Source: Macrostomum hystrix (taxonomy: Eukaryota > Platyhelminthes > Macrostomidae). Taken from it: a DNA stretch of 64,000 nt. The notes under the pieces were generated by a model, which was given only the letters and a program-made list of their open reading frames with translations, was not told where the DNA came from and ran no database searches. Every line of letters begins with the position of its first letter. Position 1 is the stretch's first letter. The stretch is taken from NCBI GenBank assembly GCA_950097015.1, contig CATNEN010000009.1:436501-500500 (forward strand). Reading direction: 5' to 3'. The translations under genes and the position numbers were made by a program. Of the stretch, positions 51,448 to 62,110 are shown piece by piece.

Positions 51448-52677
51448 TCAAGCACCAAGACGAACAGGAATGTCGCTAGAGTGTCCCCATGGAGCACCCC
51501 GGAGGATGTCTCGAAGGAGTCCGAAAGGCCGTCCGGCGTCATCACAGCTGCTCTCGTGGCACAGTACAACGCCATGATGGCGGAGATCAGCTGCTCTCGT
51601 AGCACAGTACAACGCCATGATGGCGGAGATTAGCTGTTCTGGCACATGGTACGCGTGGAGCACATGTGGGAGCGCAACCGAGTCGAATGCCTTCATGAAG
51701 TCAATGAAGACAACAATCAGGTCCAACTGGCGCGTGCGCGCCTCCTCGATGGTTCGGCGAAGAGCTAGGATCTGCGTCACTGTGCCACGGTGGGGCCGAA
51801 ACCCGTTCTGCTCAGGTCGCAGGTAGGGATCCAGCACGGGTTGCAACCGCGATAGCAGCATCCGGTTGAACAACTTCGCAACACAGGATTGCAGGCAGAT
51901 GCCTCGGTGCTCGTCTAGCCGTGTAGTGCCCGGCTTCTTTGGAATGGCGATGATGTGCGCCATGGTCCACTCGGTGGGTGCCACCTCACCGGAGAGCACG
52001 CGGTTCATCACACGGGCGACCTCACTGGCCACACAGTGGATGCGCAGCGCCTCGATGGGCACCTCGTCGGGACCCAGCGCCTTGCCGCCCGTCGTCTTCT
52101 GGGCGAGCATCACGACTTCAGCCATGGTGACTGGTGCAACATTAAAACTGTCCTCTGACGGCAACGGCGTCTCTGGCGGCAGCGTCAGGATGTTGGGCAG
52201 CGGGGGTGGCGGCGCGTTGACTATGGCGGCGAAGAACTCGCGTAGCTCGTTCCTGCGCTCATCTGCAGGGTCGCCTTCCAAATTCAGTTGGATGCGCCGC
52301 TTCCGCCCTGTCTGAGCATCAATGGCGGACCAGGCCACGCGACCTCTGGCGTCGGGCCCAGCAGCAGAGACGGCCTGGACAGCTTTATCAACTGCGGCCT
52401 GCTGCCGCTGCAGATAGACAGTCGCCAGAGCCTCCTCCGCCTCGCGAGTAGGTCGCCTGCTCAGGCGGAGCTTTTCCAGATCTTCCCTCGCTTTCTGAAT
52501 CGCGGGGTCGTCCTGCCAGACCGGCTGCCCACGCTGGGCCGGTCGCATCAACGGGACCGCTTGTTCCGCGGCGGCTCGTACTGCGGCGCTCACATCCACG
52601 TACTCGGTGTGGCGCCGTCGGTCTATCGCGGCCAGGCGCATTGATAGCCTGAGCGTGGGCGGGCGCGGGGCCGCCAA
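51448..52677 (-). pseudogene. Reverse transcriptase, N-terminal half (broken)
   Basis: A 409-codon frame with the linker after endonuclease, then RT palm motifs up to FIDFMKAFDSV and an ALYCATRAA helix. After that the 43-bp duplication throws it out of frame: its last about 50 residues are nonsense, and the proper continuation (SGVLHGDTLATF) is in another frame at 51315-51605. The start codon is not meaningful because the element is truncated. Confidence 0.85.
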
Positions 52678-52768
52678 TGTCCTTTAACTCTTCGCTAACT
52701 TATTAATGTACATGCCTATATAATATAATTATCTTGTTCGCTCCAAACTAACAAACGTAAGAGTCTCT

Positions 52769-53170
52769 CTAAACGACACGACACTCGGCACCTCCACGCT
52801 TGCCGCCGAGCGCAGTGATGAAGGCGATAGCAAATTGGCAGTGCGTTCCGGCGTCTTTGAGAGCACGGTAGTAGCGTCGCGGTGGCCGCCTTGGCGGACG
52901 GTAGAGCGGATCGCGTAGCTCGAGGTCGCAGATGAGAAGCCGATGATCGGACCGCAGAGCCAGCGGCGTGATGGTGCGGCAGTTGACAGCGCGGCGGCGC
53001 TCACGGAAGCGCAGAAGCACGTGGTCGATGAGTGCTAGCCTCCGTGAAGCGAAGCGCGCGTTACGCCGCCTACGTCTGCAGCCCACGAAATTCGCGAGCC
53101 TGCTTGGTGGCTTGCGGAAGCGGCGTGGGTGCTGGCCGACACCATATCCTGCCTCTCCAGGCAAATTGAA
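52769..53170 (-). pseudogene. AP endonuclease domain remnant of the retroelement
   Basis: Only the C-terminal part remains: RRLALIDHVLLRFRERR and SDHRLLICDLEL, the last catalytic His motif of APE-type endonucleases. The earlier catalytic residues are absent. The open frame extends slightly beyond into unrelated flank (KLNFHFCVF). Confidence 0.75.
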
Positions 53171-53173
53171 AAC

Positions 53174-53238
53174 ACAAAAGTGAAAATTTAATTTCACATG
53201 GTTAAAATAGTTTTAGAATAAATAGCTTCAGTGTTCCG
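53174..53238. repeat. About 65-bp dispersed repeat, copy 1
   Basis: Begins ACAAAAGTGAAAATTTAATT and ends AGCTTCAGTGTTCC. It matches 57143-57207 in direct orientation with about two differences and abuts the 5'-truncated end of the retroelement. Confidence 0.9.
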
Positions 53239-53926
53239 AGCTCATGAAACATGTGACACGGCGATAAAAAACGATTCTTAATTCAAACTTGTTCGTTTAT
53301 GCTCTTAGAATAATGAGAATAATGAAATAGTCTCCTCATTAAAAGCTCGAAGTCAGGTTTTTATTTTAGCAGCCTAATCTGAAACAACATTAAATATGAT
53401 AAATTTGACTCCCAATTCCAAAGCTTGAAGAGTGTCCTTTTAGCGGGCATGCATTTTTGGACCAGTCACGTTTGCTGCTGAGACTTAATGCCCATGCCTC
53501 ATGTGACTTACTTCCGAAACCCCTATTTCTTTAGCATTTCTGCCTGGACCGTGGGGAATGTCTGGATATTGTGCTAATAAACGCATCGCACACGCCACAA
53601 TGGTCCTACATCGAATTTCCAATCTACGAGAGTTAGCATTCCGTTGTTATCAAGCGAGAAATATTTGTCTGCCACTCTCGTATTGACGCAATAAAAAGGC
53701 AGCTCATGAATTATTAGCGGCTCTGGAGACTGGGATCGGCCGATGGGCTGATCGGAGCTGCCACCGGCTGCTGTCATATCAATGGCGCCATGAGTCAAAG
53801 TGACCTTGGCTGCACCCGACCGGGCAAAACAATGCGAAGAGGAGCAGGTGGCAGAGTAGGGGAGAGGCTGGTCTGCTCTGGCTCTGCTAGACTGTGCTAG
53901 GGGAAAAATTAGATTGGGCTGAGTTA
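53239..53926. other. Spacer
   Basis: No gene is supported. A 127-codon minus frame (53574-53957) runs into array B and has no known domain. Confidence 0.35.
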
Positions 53927-54677
53927 AGCAGTGCTCATGAGTTATAGCAGTGCTCATGAGTTATAGCAGTGCTCATGAGTTATAGCAGTGCTCATGAGTT
54001 ATGGCAGTGCTCATGAGTTATGGCAGTGCTCATGAGTTATAGCAGTGCTCATGAGTTATAGCAGTGCTCATGAGTTATAGCAGTGCTCATGAGTTATAGC
54101 AGTGCTCATGAGTTATAACAGTGCTCATGAGTTATAGCAGTGCTCATGAGTTATAGCAGTGCTCATGAGTTATAGCAGTGCTCATGAGTTATAGCAGTGC
54201 TCATGAGTTATGGCAGTGCTCATGAGTTATGGCAGTGCTCATGAGTTATAGCAGTGCTCATGAGTTATAGCAGTGCTCATGAGTTATAGCAGTGCTCATG
54301 AGTTATAGCAGTGCTCATGAGTTATAGCAGTGCTCATGAGTTATGGCAGTGCTCATGAGTTATAGCAGTGCTCATGAGTTATAGCAGTGCTCATGAGTTA
54401 TGGCAGTGCTCATGAGTTATAGCAGTGCTCATGAGTTATAGCAGTGCTCATGAGTTATAGCAGTGCTCATGAGTTATGGCAGTGCTCATGAGTTATGGCA
54501 GTGCTCATGAGTTATAGCAGTGCTCATGAGTTATAGCAGTGCTCATGAGTTATAGCAGTGCTCATGAGTTATAGCAGTGCTCATGAGTTATAGCAGTGCT
54601 CATGAGTTATAGCAGTGCTCATGAGTTATAGCAGTGCTCATGAGTTATAGCAGTGCTCATGAGTTATAGCAGTGCTC
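53927..54677. repeat. 19-bp satellite, array B
   Basis: About 39 copies of TGAGTTATAGCAGTGCTCA with GGCAG and AACAG variants, the same family and orientation as array A at 48568. Confidence 0.98.
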
Positions 54678-55965
54678 TGTGGCGAACTTCTGATTCAGCA
54701 GACTACGCTCGACTATAAAAAGTATCAATCCAGAAACGTTATTACAACCTGTGTACGTGTTTCTTTGTTATTTGTTATTTGTATAATTTTGAGACGTCCG
54801 CAATAGAAAAAACCAAGCTTATTATTTCATGCCACATCCAGGCTTGGTTCAGGGTCCGAATTGTAATCACAGTGGGTCATGAAATATCAACACTTGCATG
54901 AGATGAGATGCGAGGAGTTCCTTCCCCACGGCATCCCCAAAATATAGAAGGCAATAAGTAGTCTCACTTGCAGGTAATTTGACAGTCGCGGCCCAGACGG
55001 ACAACGACGGGAGAATATTAGCCGCTCATACGGTACTCGACGATGCACGATAAACCAGGGCAATTAGACGTTTATATTCACACTGGGAGAAAAAAATCGA
55101 ATGAGGAGATTTCACCGCTAAGGGACTCTTCCCTGCTCTGATGTGGTTCGGCCAGGCTAGTGCAGCTGCTAGCGATTTTTGGTTGGGCTGGGGACGGACT
55201 GGGGAGGACGAGACTGAGTCAAAATAGCCAGTCGAGGCGTGACCTATGAAAACAACATGCAGAAAGGGGCGGGGAGGTTAAGACCAGTGGCCTTCCAGCC
55301 CATCGCCACACGCAGTGGGAAAGAGGGGGAAGGGGGTGGGGCGTGCCTCGCTGGCCCATCCCCAACCCAAGCGGGGAGGTGCGAGGTGCTAAATTGCTCC
55401 CATTGTACTCAACTCAGGTGATGCCATCATCTCTTTAAATGGATCGATTCTCGATGGGGCAGCGGCTATGGCTTGGGGTGGTCGAGACCGTCCTGCTGCA
55501 CAACGCCGAGGCGTAGGCGCTACGCTAGAGCGGCAGCTGGACTCGGCGCAATCGGGGCCTTCCAGGCTGACGAGAACGTTGGGAACAAGCCCTTTTACGT
55601 AAGGGCTCAGCTGCAACGCCCATCCTGCGCCTGCTACTACTGCTACTACAGCTGGCTACTGCCCACTGCCTGTTCAGGACATGCTGCTAATCACCTTGCA
55701 GGATCAAAGGGGACAGGCTCGCACCTGGAGATCAATAAGGCTCATATGGCTCCAAGCAGAAACGGCCTCACAATACTCTTTTCTGCGCTAAAGCAAGCTG
55801 GAAAAACTCCCGTAAAAACTAGACGCTGCAGAGTTGGGACTAAGAAGACATTGCTTGTGAGTGATGCAAAGAGCTCTTTCAAGGATCGATAATCTGCAAA
55901 CAATTGCAGCTGCAATCACTGAATAGTCAGGTGAAGTGGAATGTCCTACAAAGTGGAAAGTTGTC
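54678..55965. other. Spacer with a small retroelement fragment
   Basis: No gene is recognised. The segment 55470-55510 (+) resembles the retroelement above, where it encodes VVKTVLLYNAE: GGTGGTC.AGACCGTCCTG and ACAACGCCGAG are shared. It may be a short relic of the same family. Confidence 0.45.
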
Positions 55966-55973
55966 ATCTAAGC

Positions 55974-56847
55974 CAGGGGTCGGCAAACTCCGGCCCGTTG
56001 CCCCTTCTGACATCTACAGTGTCCTGTTTCATCTCTCTCGTGTCTCATCTCTTCCGTGTCTCATCTCTTCCGTGTCTAATCTCTCCTGTGTCTCATCTCT
56101 CCAGTGTCTCATCTCTCCCGTGTCTCATCTCTTCCGTGTCTCATCTCTCCCGTTTCTAATCTCTCCTGTGTCTCATCTCTCCCCTGTCTCATCTCTCCCC
56201 TGTCTCATCTCTCCCCTGTCTCATCTCTCCTGTGTCTCATCTCTCCCGTTTCTAATCTCTCCTGTGTCTCATCTCTCCCGTTTCTAATCTCTCCTGTGTC
56301 TCATCTCTCCCCTGTCTCATCTCTCCCCTGTCTCATCTCTCCCCTGTCTCATCTCTCCTGTGTCTCATCTCTCCCGTTTCTAATCTCTCCTGTGTCTCAT
56401 CTCTCCCGTTTCTAATCTCTCCTGTGTCTCATCTCTCCATTGTCTCATCTCTCCCGTGTCTCATCTCTTCCGTGTCTCATCTCTCCCGTTTCTAATCTCT
56501 CCTGTGTCTCATCTCTCCCGTGTCTCATCTCTTCCGTGTCTCATCTCTCCCGTTTCTAATCTCTCCTGTGTCTCATCTCTCCAGTGTCTCATCTCTCCCG
56601 TGTCTCATCTCTTCCGTGTCTCATCTCTCCCCTGTCTCATCTCTCCTGTGTCTAATCTCTCTCGTGTATCATCCTTCTGTGTCTCATCTCTCCCGTGTCT
56701 AATCTCTCCCGTGTCTCATCTCTCCTGTGTCTAATCTCTCCCGTGTCTCATCTCTCCCCTATCTCATATTTATACAGTCAATGCGGTCCGCTGTCGTCTT
56801 TTAGGTTCTCTCTTTGGACCGCCAGCAAATAAGTTTGCCTACCCCTG
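55974..56847. mobile_element. Non-autonomous hAT transposon with minisatellite interior
   Basis: Terminal inverted repeats CAGGGGTCGGCAAACT (left, 55974) and the reverse complement of CAGGGGTAGGCAAACT (right, to 56847). They are the classic hAT/Charlie-type ends. Both sides are flanked by a perfect 8-bp target-site duplication, ATCTAAGC (55966-55973 and 56848-56855), the hAT hallmark. Length 874 bp. There is no transposase; about 750 bp of the interior is a 16-bp minisatellite. Confidence 0.95.
56020..56770. repeat. 16-bp minisatellite inside the hAT element
   Basis: About 46 copies of TGTCTCATCTCTCCCG, with TGTCTAATCTCTCCTG, CTTCCG and TTTCTAAT variants and larger duplicated blocks. It lies wholly between the hAT ends. 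Confidence 0.96.
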
Positions 56848-57142
56848 ATCTAAGCGATAGGATGGCCGGCCTGAATAGAAAGCGTGCCAGAATGTTTTCT
56901 TTATTCTGCTATATAAAAGTACATCGGTATGAAAGCCTATGTAAACAGGCGGAGCCCTGCACGAATGATGGAATCTTCTCCACTGAAGTGCAGCTACACA
57001 AGTATTCCGCTTAGGAGACTGTCAGTCTCACTTGAATGACTGCCAGACAAGATCGTACCAGTCAACCACCACATGCGAGATCTCAACTCAACTCACATGT
57101 TGTGCCTTGAATTTCCAGAGAATTAAAGAAATGGGACCCAGA

Positions 57143-57207
57143 CAAAAGTGAAAATTTAATTTCACATGGTTAAAATAGTTTTAGGATAATTAGCTTCAGT
57201 GTTCCAC
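57143..57207. repeat. About 65-bp dispersed repeat, copy 2
   Basis: Same sequence as 53174-53238 apart from AGGATAATTAG versus AGAATAAATAG, in the same orientation. Confidence 0.9.
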
Positions 57208-57689
57208 CGGCTCTGCAGTTTTGTTTTCGAATTTCCATAAGTCAATTTCCTACTCAACCGCTGCTACCTTAGATAAAGTACATGCGGATGAGCAAACTGC
57301 CCAGCATTTTAACCACAGGCAGAAGCTTTCGGTTTCGAAAGAAAAACATTAGCAAGGAACTTTAGTTGACATATTCAATGCAATAAAATGCAGCTTGGCT
57401 CTCAACAAGGCCTTTAACGGTGTAAAACTGTTGTTTGAACATGCCTAAAAAGTTTATAAGTTTTGAAGCATACAATCTACGCTTCGCGTAGTATAATAAA
57501 AATAAGAGTTATAATAATATAAAAATAATAAGAATTAGACTAATAATTGTTAGTACAATTATTATTATTATTGCAGGAGGTCTGTGGGCAACGGTACATT
57601 ACATTTAGTGACATTAGACCAATTTAGCTGACTCCTGAGCACACATGCACACAGATACCGTACACAGCAGTGTACAGCTGACCTGACTT

Positions 57690-57885
57690 TCTCATCGTCA
57701 GGCAGAGGCAGTGTACACTTTCACTGTGCCTTGGAGGTTGGCCCTCAAGGGCCCACCAGCCCCTAAGCGTTTTCTCCGCTGATGCGCCCAAATAAATGCG
57801 GCCTCGCCGCTCAGGGACCTTGGTGCGAGAGGCGAACGCGTTAACCGCTCTGCCACTCACCCTCCTTCGCGGAGTAGGGCTGCCG
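57690..57885 (-). mobile_element. Possible tRNA-derived SINE
   Basis: On the minus strand GAGTGGCAGAGCGGTTAACG has an A-box match (TGGCNNAGCGG) and a tRNA-like D-arm, followed by GCGTTCGCCTCTCGCACC. I could not find a clear B box (GGTTCGANTCC), so an intact tRNA is unlikely. A degenerate tRNA-derived SINE is the better guess. Confidence 0.35.
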
Positions 57886-58129
57886 TAGATCGGCGACAGA
57901 CAGGTATGATTCAAAACCCGTAGTCAAGACATGTGCTTAGTCAAGACATGTGCCAGTCGTATTATACTTGTACTCATTTTTAGTTTCGTTCTTTTTTCTC
58001 TCACTACTATGAGTATTCGAGTTGTTGTTAGAGTCTTTGTGAGACCGAATTCTCGTAGCTTTTTATGCTTTGCTCACTTTTCAGAAACGGAACTGATAGC
58101 AAAATCTGTTCCTGTACGGATCCCTCTAT

Positions 58130-58845
58130 CTGACAATGTGTGTCAGGATGAGGTTGTTTGTGTCAGGATGAGGCTGTTTGTGTCAGGATGAGGTTGTTTG
58201 TGTCAGGATGAGGTTGTTTGTGTCAGGATGAGGTTGTTTGTATCAGGATGAAGTTGTTTGTGTCAGGAAGAGAGTGCTTGTGTCAGGATGAAGTTGTTTG
58301 TGTCAGGAGGAGACTGTTTGTGTCAGGTTGAGGCTGCAGGAGGAGGCTGTTTGTGTCAGGAGGAGGCTGTTTGTGTCAGGATGAAGTTGTTTGTGTCAGG
58401 AAGAGGCTGCTTGTGTCAGGATGAGGCTATTTGTGTCAGGATGAGGCTGCTTGTGTCAGGAGGAGGCTGTTTGTGTCAGGATGAGGCTATTTGTGTCAGG
58501 ATGAGGCTGCTTGTGTCAGGAGGAGGCTGTTTGTGTCAGGATGAGGCTGCTTGTGTCAGGAGGAGGCTGTTTGTGTCAGGTTGAGGCTGATTGTGTCAGG
58601 AGGAGGCTGTTTGTGTCAGGTTGAGGCTGCTTGTGTCAGGATGAGGCTGCTTGTGTCAGGAGGAGGTTGTTTGTGTCAGGATGAGGCTGTTTGTGTCAGG
58701 AGGAGGCTGTTTGTGTCAGGATGAGGCTGTTTGTGTCAGGTTGAGGCTGCTTGTGTCAGGTTGAGGCTGCTTGTGTCAGGAGGAGGCTGTTTGTGTCAGG
58801 TTGAGGCTGCTTGTGTCAGGAGGAGGCTGTTTGTGTCATGAGGTG
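58130..58845. repeat. 20-bp minisatellite
   Basis: About 36 copies of TTTGTGTCAGGATGAGGCTG, with GGAGGAGG, GGTTGAGG, GCTTGTGTC and GATGAAG variants. Confidence 0.97.
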
Positions 58846-59422
58846 AGTTGTGCCAGTCATGCAAGGCTCCAGCGGGCACAAAATGAAGCATTTACTAGAG
58901 ATCGGAAAGCACTTTTTCTGATCTCATCCAGCAGTGAAATACAAGTATGAGTATATTTCTATTGCTTTGAGCGAACTAAAAGAGTTCATGACTTCCCATA
59001 AAGACTCTCCGACTTCCTACTATAGTCTTTCCTAGTCTTTCCAGATCTTTCTTAGTCTTTTCAGAAAGAAGACTAGTGAAAAAGCTCAGAGCCTGATGGT
59101 TGGGGCCATTGTTACAGGATTGCTCAATCGCGTGATGAGGGCGCACCTGGAATGCTGCATTTTATTGTCTGTTAACAATCAGGCAAACATTAGAATCATG
59201 CGCAAAACTCAAGCTCTCCTGTTCTCAGGGTGCGAATATTTGCAGGTGCCTCTGTGGCTTTTAGCTTTTAGCTTTTAGCAGTAGCTGTGAGGAAAAACGA
59301 GCATGCCAATAGTTTCTCAGAAGGCTTTAAATTCCCAGCCGGAGAATCGGCTGGGAATAGGACTCACCATCCTGTGCATCGCGTGAACATTTTATAATTC
59401 TTGCGTTGTACTAAATATTTAA
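58846..59422. other. Spacer upstream of lectin gene
   Basis: No gene is recognised. Should hold the promoter of the lectin gene at 59423. Confidence 0.4.
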
Positions 59423-60154
59423 ATGAAATCTTTGTCACTTCTGGCACTAGCCATTCTGCTGCCGCTGAAAGCGCAGGGAACAGACAACACGCAGTTCTAC
59501 CAAGTCGATGGCAGTCTGTGCATCAGCAGCAGCTTCACCCAGGTGTTTGGTGTGACTGTCATTCGCTGCGCAGCTCTCTGCAGCCAGAACCCGCGCTGCC
59601 AGGCCTTCACCACTGCTGACGGTCCGTGTCAGCTGTTCGTGTTCGACAGGTGCAGCAAGTCGGTGAGGAACTGCAGCTGCTCAAGGAGAGGCCGCCTGTT
59701 CATGAAGCGTCAGCCGGGACTCGATCCAGGAGCGCTGTGTCCGTCTGGCTTCGGTGACGATCTGTGCGGAGTGAAGTACAAGATGCTGATGAGCTACAAA
59801 GTATGGAACGTGCAGCGGCAGAACTGCGAGTCGGAAGGCGGACTGTCGATTATGGCCGATGTGATGGACAGTGCTGAGCTGAGCCATGTCAACCAGCTGT
59901 TCACCAAGTATGGATCTCAGGGCTTCTTTGTCGGTGGTCAGCAGCTTTCGGGCAGCGTCGAGCCAGAAGGTGGTTGGCTGTGGGCGAGCTGCAACATCAC
60001 GGTGGACAGCAGCGTGTGGGCCAGCGGAGAGCCGAACAACGGCGCGGGCTCAGAAGATGTCATCATGCGTGTGGTTTCTCTTTCCCAGCTTGCGGATGTT
60101 GTTCGCGGCCTCACCAGACGGGCTTTGTGCGAGTGCGTGTCTCCGTTCGACTAG
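59423..60154 (+). CDS. PAN/apple + C-type lectin secreted protein, intact
   Basis: Single-exon 243-aa frame. Signal peptide with h-region LSLLALAILLPL. The PAN/apple-like half (about 25-98) runs from SLCISSSFTQVF to CQLFVFDRC and RNCSCSRRG. The C-type lectin half starts at CPSGFGDDLCG (about 107) and has the CESEGGLSIM helix, GGWLWASCN, SGEPNNG (EPN-type Ca2+/sugar site), SEDV and the final CECVSPFD. Probably secreted and sugar-binding; the ligand is unknown. The 15-bp array follows closely downstream. Confidence 0.91.
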   Translation: MKSLSLLALAILLPLKAQGTDNTQFYQVDGSLCISSSFTQVFGVTVIRCAALCSQNPRCQAFTTADGPCQLFVFDRCSKSVRNCSCSRRGRLFMKRQPGLDPGALCPSGFGDDLCGVKYKMLMSYKVWNVQRQNCESEGGLSIMADVMDSAELSHVNQLFTKYGSQGFFVGGQQLSGSVEPEGGWLWASCNITVDSSVWASGEPNNGAGSEDVIMRVVSLSQLADVVRGLTRRALCECVSPFD

Positions 60155-60289
60155 AAGATTTGAATGAATATTCAGAAAATACAAAGACTGTGCACCTGCA
60201 AAACCTGGCTTGGTTTCATTTTTTGTTTTCAATATGAAATATAACATTGCAGGTAGCTTTGCCATGATTGAAGGCTGTATACTCGTAGT

Positions 60290-61470
60290 TTCAGTAGTCA
60301 GATTGCTGTCAGTTTTTCAGTCAGATTGTTTTGTTTTCAGTCAGATTGTTTTCAGTCAGATTGCTGTCAGTTTTTTCAGTCAGATTGTTTTCAGTCAGAT
60401 TGCTGTCAGTCAGATTGCTGTCAGTCAGATTGCTGTCAGTCAGATTGCTGTCAGTCAGATTGTTTTCAGTCAGATTGCTGTCATTCAGATTGCTGTCAGT
60501 CAGATTGTTTTCAGTCAGATTGCTGTCAGTCAGATTGTTTTCAGTCAGATTGCTGTCAGTCAGATTGCTGTCAGTCAGATTGTTTTCAGTCAGATTGCTG
60601 TCAGTCAGATTGCTGTCAGTCAGATTGCTGTCAGTCAGATTGCTGTCAGTCAGATTGCTGTCAGTCAGATTGCTGTCAGTCAGATTGCTGTCAGTCAGAT
60701 TGCTGTCAGTCAGATTGTTTTCAGTCAGATTGCTGTCAGTCAGATTGCTGTCAGTCAGATTGTTTTCAGTCAGATTGCTGTCAGTCAGATTGCTGTCAGT
60801 CAGATTGCTGTCAGTCAGATTGCTGTCAGTCAGATTGTTTTCAGTCAGATTGCTGTCAGTCAGATTGCTGTCAGTCAGATTGCTGTCAGTCAGATTGCTG
60901 TCAGTCAGATTGCTGTCAGTCAGATTGCTGTCAGTCAGATTGCTGTCAGTCAGATTGCTGTCATTCAGATTGCTGTCATTCAGATTGCTGTCAGTCAGAT
61001 TGCTGTCAGTCAGATTGCTGTCAGTCAGATTGCTGTCAGTCAGATTGTTTTCAGTCAGATTGCTGTCAGTCAGATTGCTGTCAGTCAGATTGCTGTCAGT
61101 CAGATTGCTGTCAGTCAGATTGCTGTCAGTCAGATTGCTGTCAGTCAGATTGTTTTCAGTCAGATTGCTGTCATTCAGATTGCTGTCAGTCAGATTGCTG
61201 TCAGTCAGATTGCTGTCATTCAGATTGCTGTCAGTCAGATTGCTGTCAGTCAGATTGCTGTCAGTCAGGTTGCTGTCAGTCAGATTGCTGTCAGTCAGAT
61301 TGCTGTCAGTCAGATTTCTGTCAGTCAGATTGCTGTCATTCAGATTGCTGTCATTCAGATTGCTGTCAGTCAGATTGCTGTCAGTCAGGTTGCTGTCAGT
61401 CAGATTGCTGTCAGTCAGATTGCTGTCAGTCAGATTTCTGTCAGTCAGATTGCTGTCAGTCAGATTGCGG
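60290..61470. repeat. 15-bp minisatellite
   Basis: About 78 copies of CAGTCAGATTGCTGT with GTTTT, CATTCAG, AGGTTG and ATTTCTG variants. Larger blocks are duplicated (the GTTGC...ATTTC motif near 61265-61320 recurs near 61385-61440). All three plus frames are open for over 1.2 kb as a by-product of the period. Confidence 0.98.
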
Positions 61471-62110
61471 GCTCTGGAATTCGGATCTGGAACAGCAGTC
61501 CACGCTTTTACGCTTTCATCATGTACGCTCGCAAGCAGTATTCTTATCTCAGCCTAGCGGAAAAGTGATGCGAATGCTAAGAAAATTCAGAAGGCATTAA
61601 ATTTAATTCACGAAATCGAAACACACGGAATCTCCTAATGGACGATTGGGATCAGGTGAAATAGCTCAGTAGAGACTGGGAGCTTCATATCCACAAATTG
61701 AGTCAGAGCAGACACTGATTGATTGAGCTGCTTGCGTCATTTTGCCTGAATGACGCAAGTTGCCTCCGTTCCGCTTTTACACTAAAAAACGACAAGCTAG
61801 GCATTTCGCTTTTCACTCTCCAACTCCGTCTAAAAAATAACGGAGGTGGAAGGGAGAAGTTCGCAAAAACTCCCTGACTATCCCAGCTCTTCTCAAAGTT
61901 CTCATCCGCAGCAGCAATTACACTAATCCTTTGTAAACATGCCGACATTCCTACTGAAGTTACACTTTCCTCTCCTGGGGTTCTTCACGAACTTTAACTC
62001 CTCTAAATCCACAAACACTCTTCCAGTAGTGGAGAGCTTAAAATGACGGAAGAATACATCTTCTAAACGTCTGATTTTCCTTCGATTTGACATCTGACTG
62101 CTGGCAAGAC
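61471..62110. other. Spacer
   Basis: No gene, repeat or RNA is recognised. Confidence 0.4.

Larger units (their letters stand above)
50567..53170 (-). mobile_element. Defective RTE-like non-LTR retrotransposon
   Basis: In minus order there is the end of an AP endonuclease domain (53160-52769; IDHVLLRF, SDHRLL), then a reverse transcriptase with GFRPHRGTVTQI, FIDFMKAFDSV, SGVLHGDTLATFLF and YADDLALLS. A C-terminal region (LYNAETWTLT...RRLQLAGHI) ends near 50610. The 5' part is missing, so it is 5'-truncated. Frames are broken after the endonuclease, at a 43-bp tandem duplication (51546-51631), and again near 51365. A short (GTT)n run at 50567-50582 is consistent with an RTE-type 3' end. The clade is inferred from motif style, so CR1-like relatives are possible. 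Confidence 0.9.
56856..58129. other. Spacer with dispersed repeat copy 2 and SINE-like segment
   Basis: Holds the second copy of the 65-bp repeat (57143-57207), AT-rich DNA with AATAATAAT runs around 57500-57570, and the tRNA-like segment listed separately. No coding gene is supported. Confidence 0.5.

Noticed and set aside
57780-57875. Functional tRNA gene
   Set aside because: A box present, but no B box, no clear acceptor-stem pairing and no anticodon arm that I could place.
60210-61600. Three 400-450-aa ORFs (VSQIA, CQSDC, SVRLL repeats)
   Set aside because: All three plus frames of the 15-bp array; mutual exclusivity shows that they are not selected as coding.
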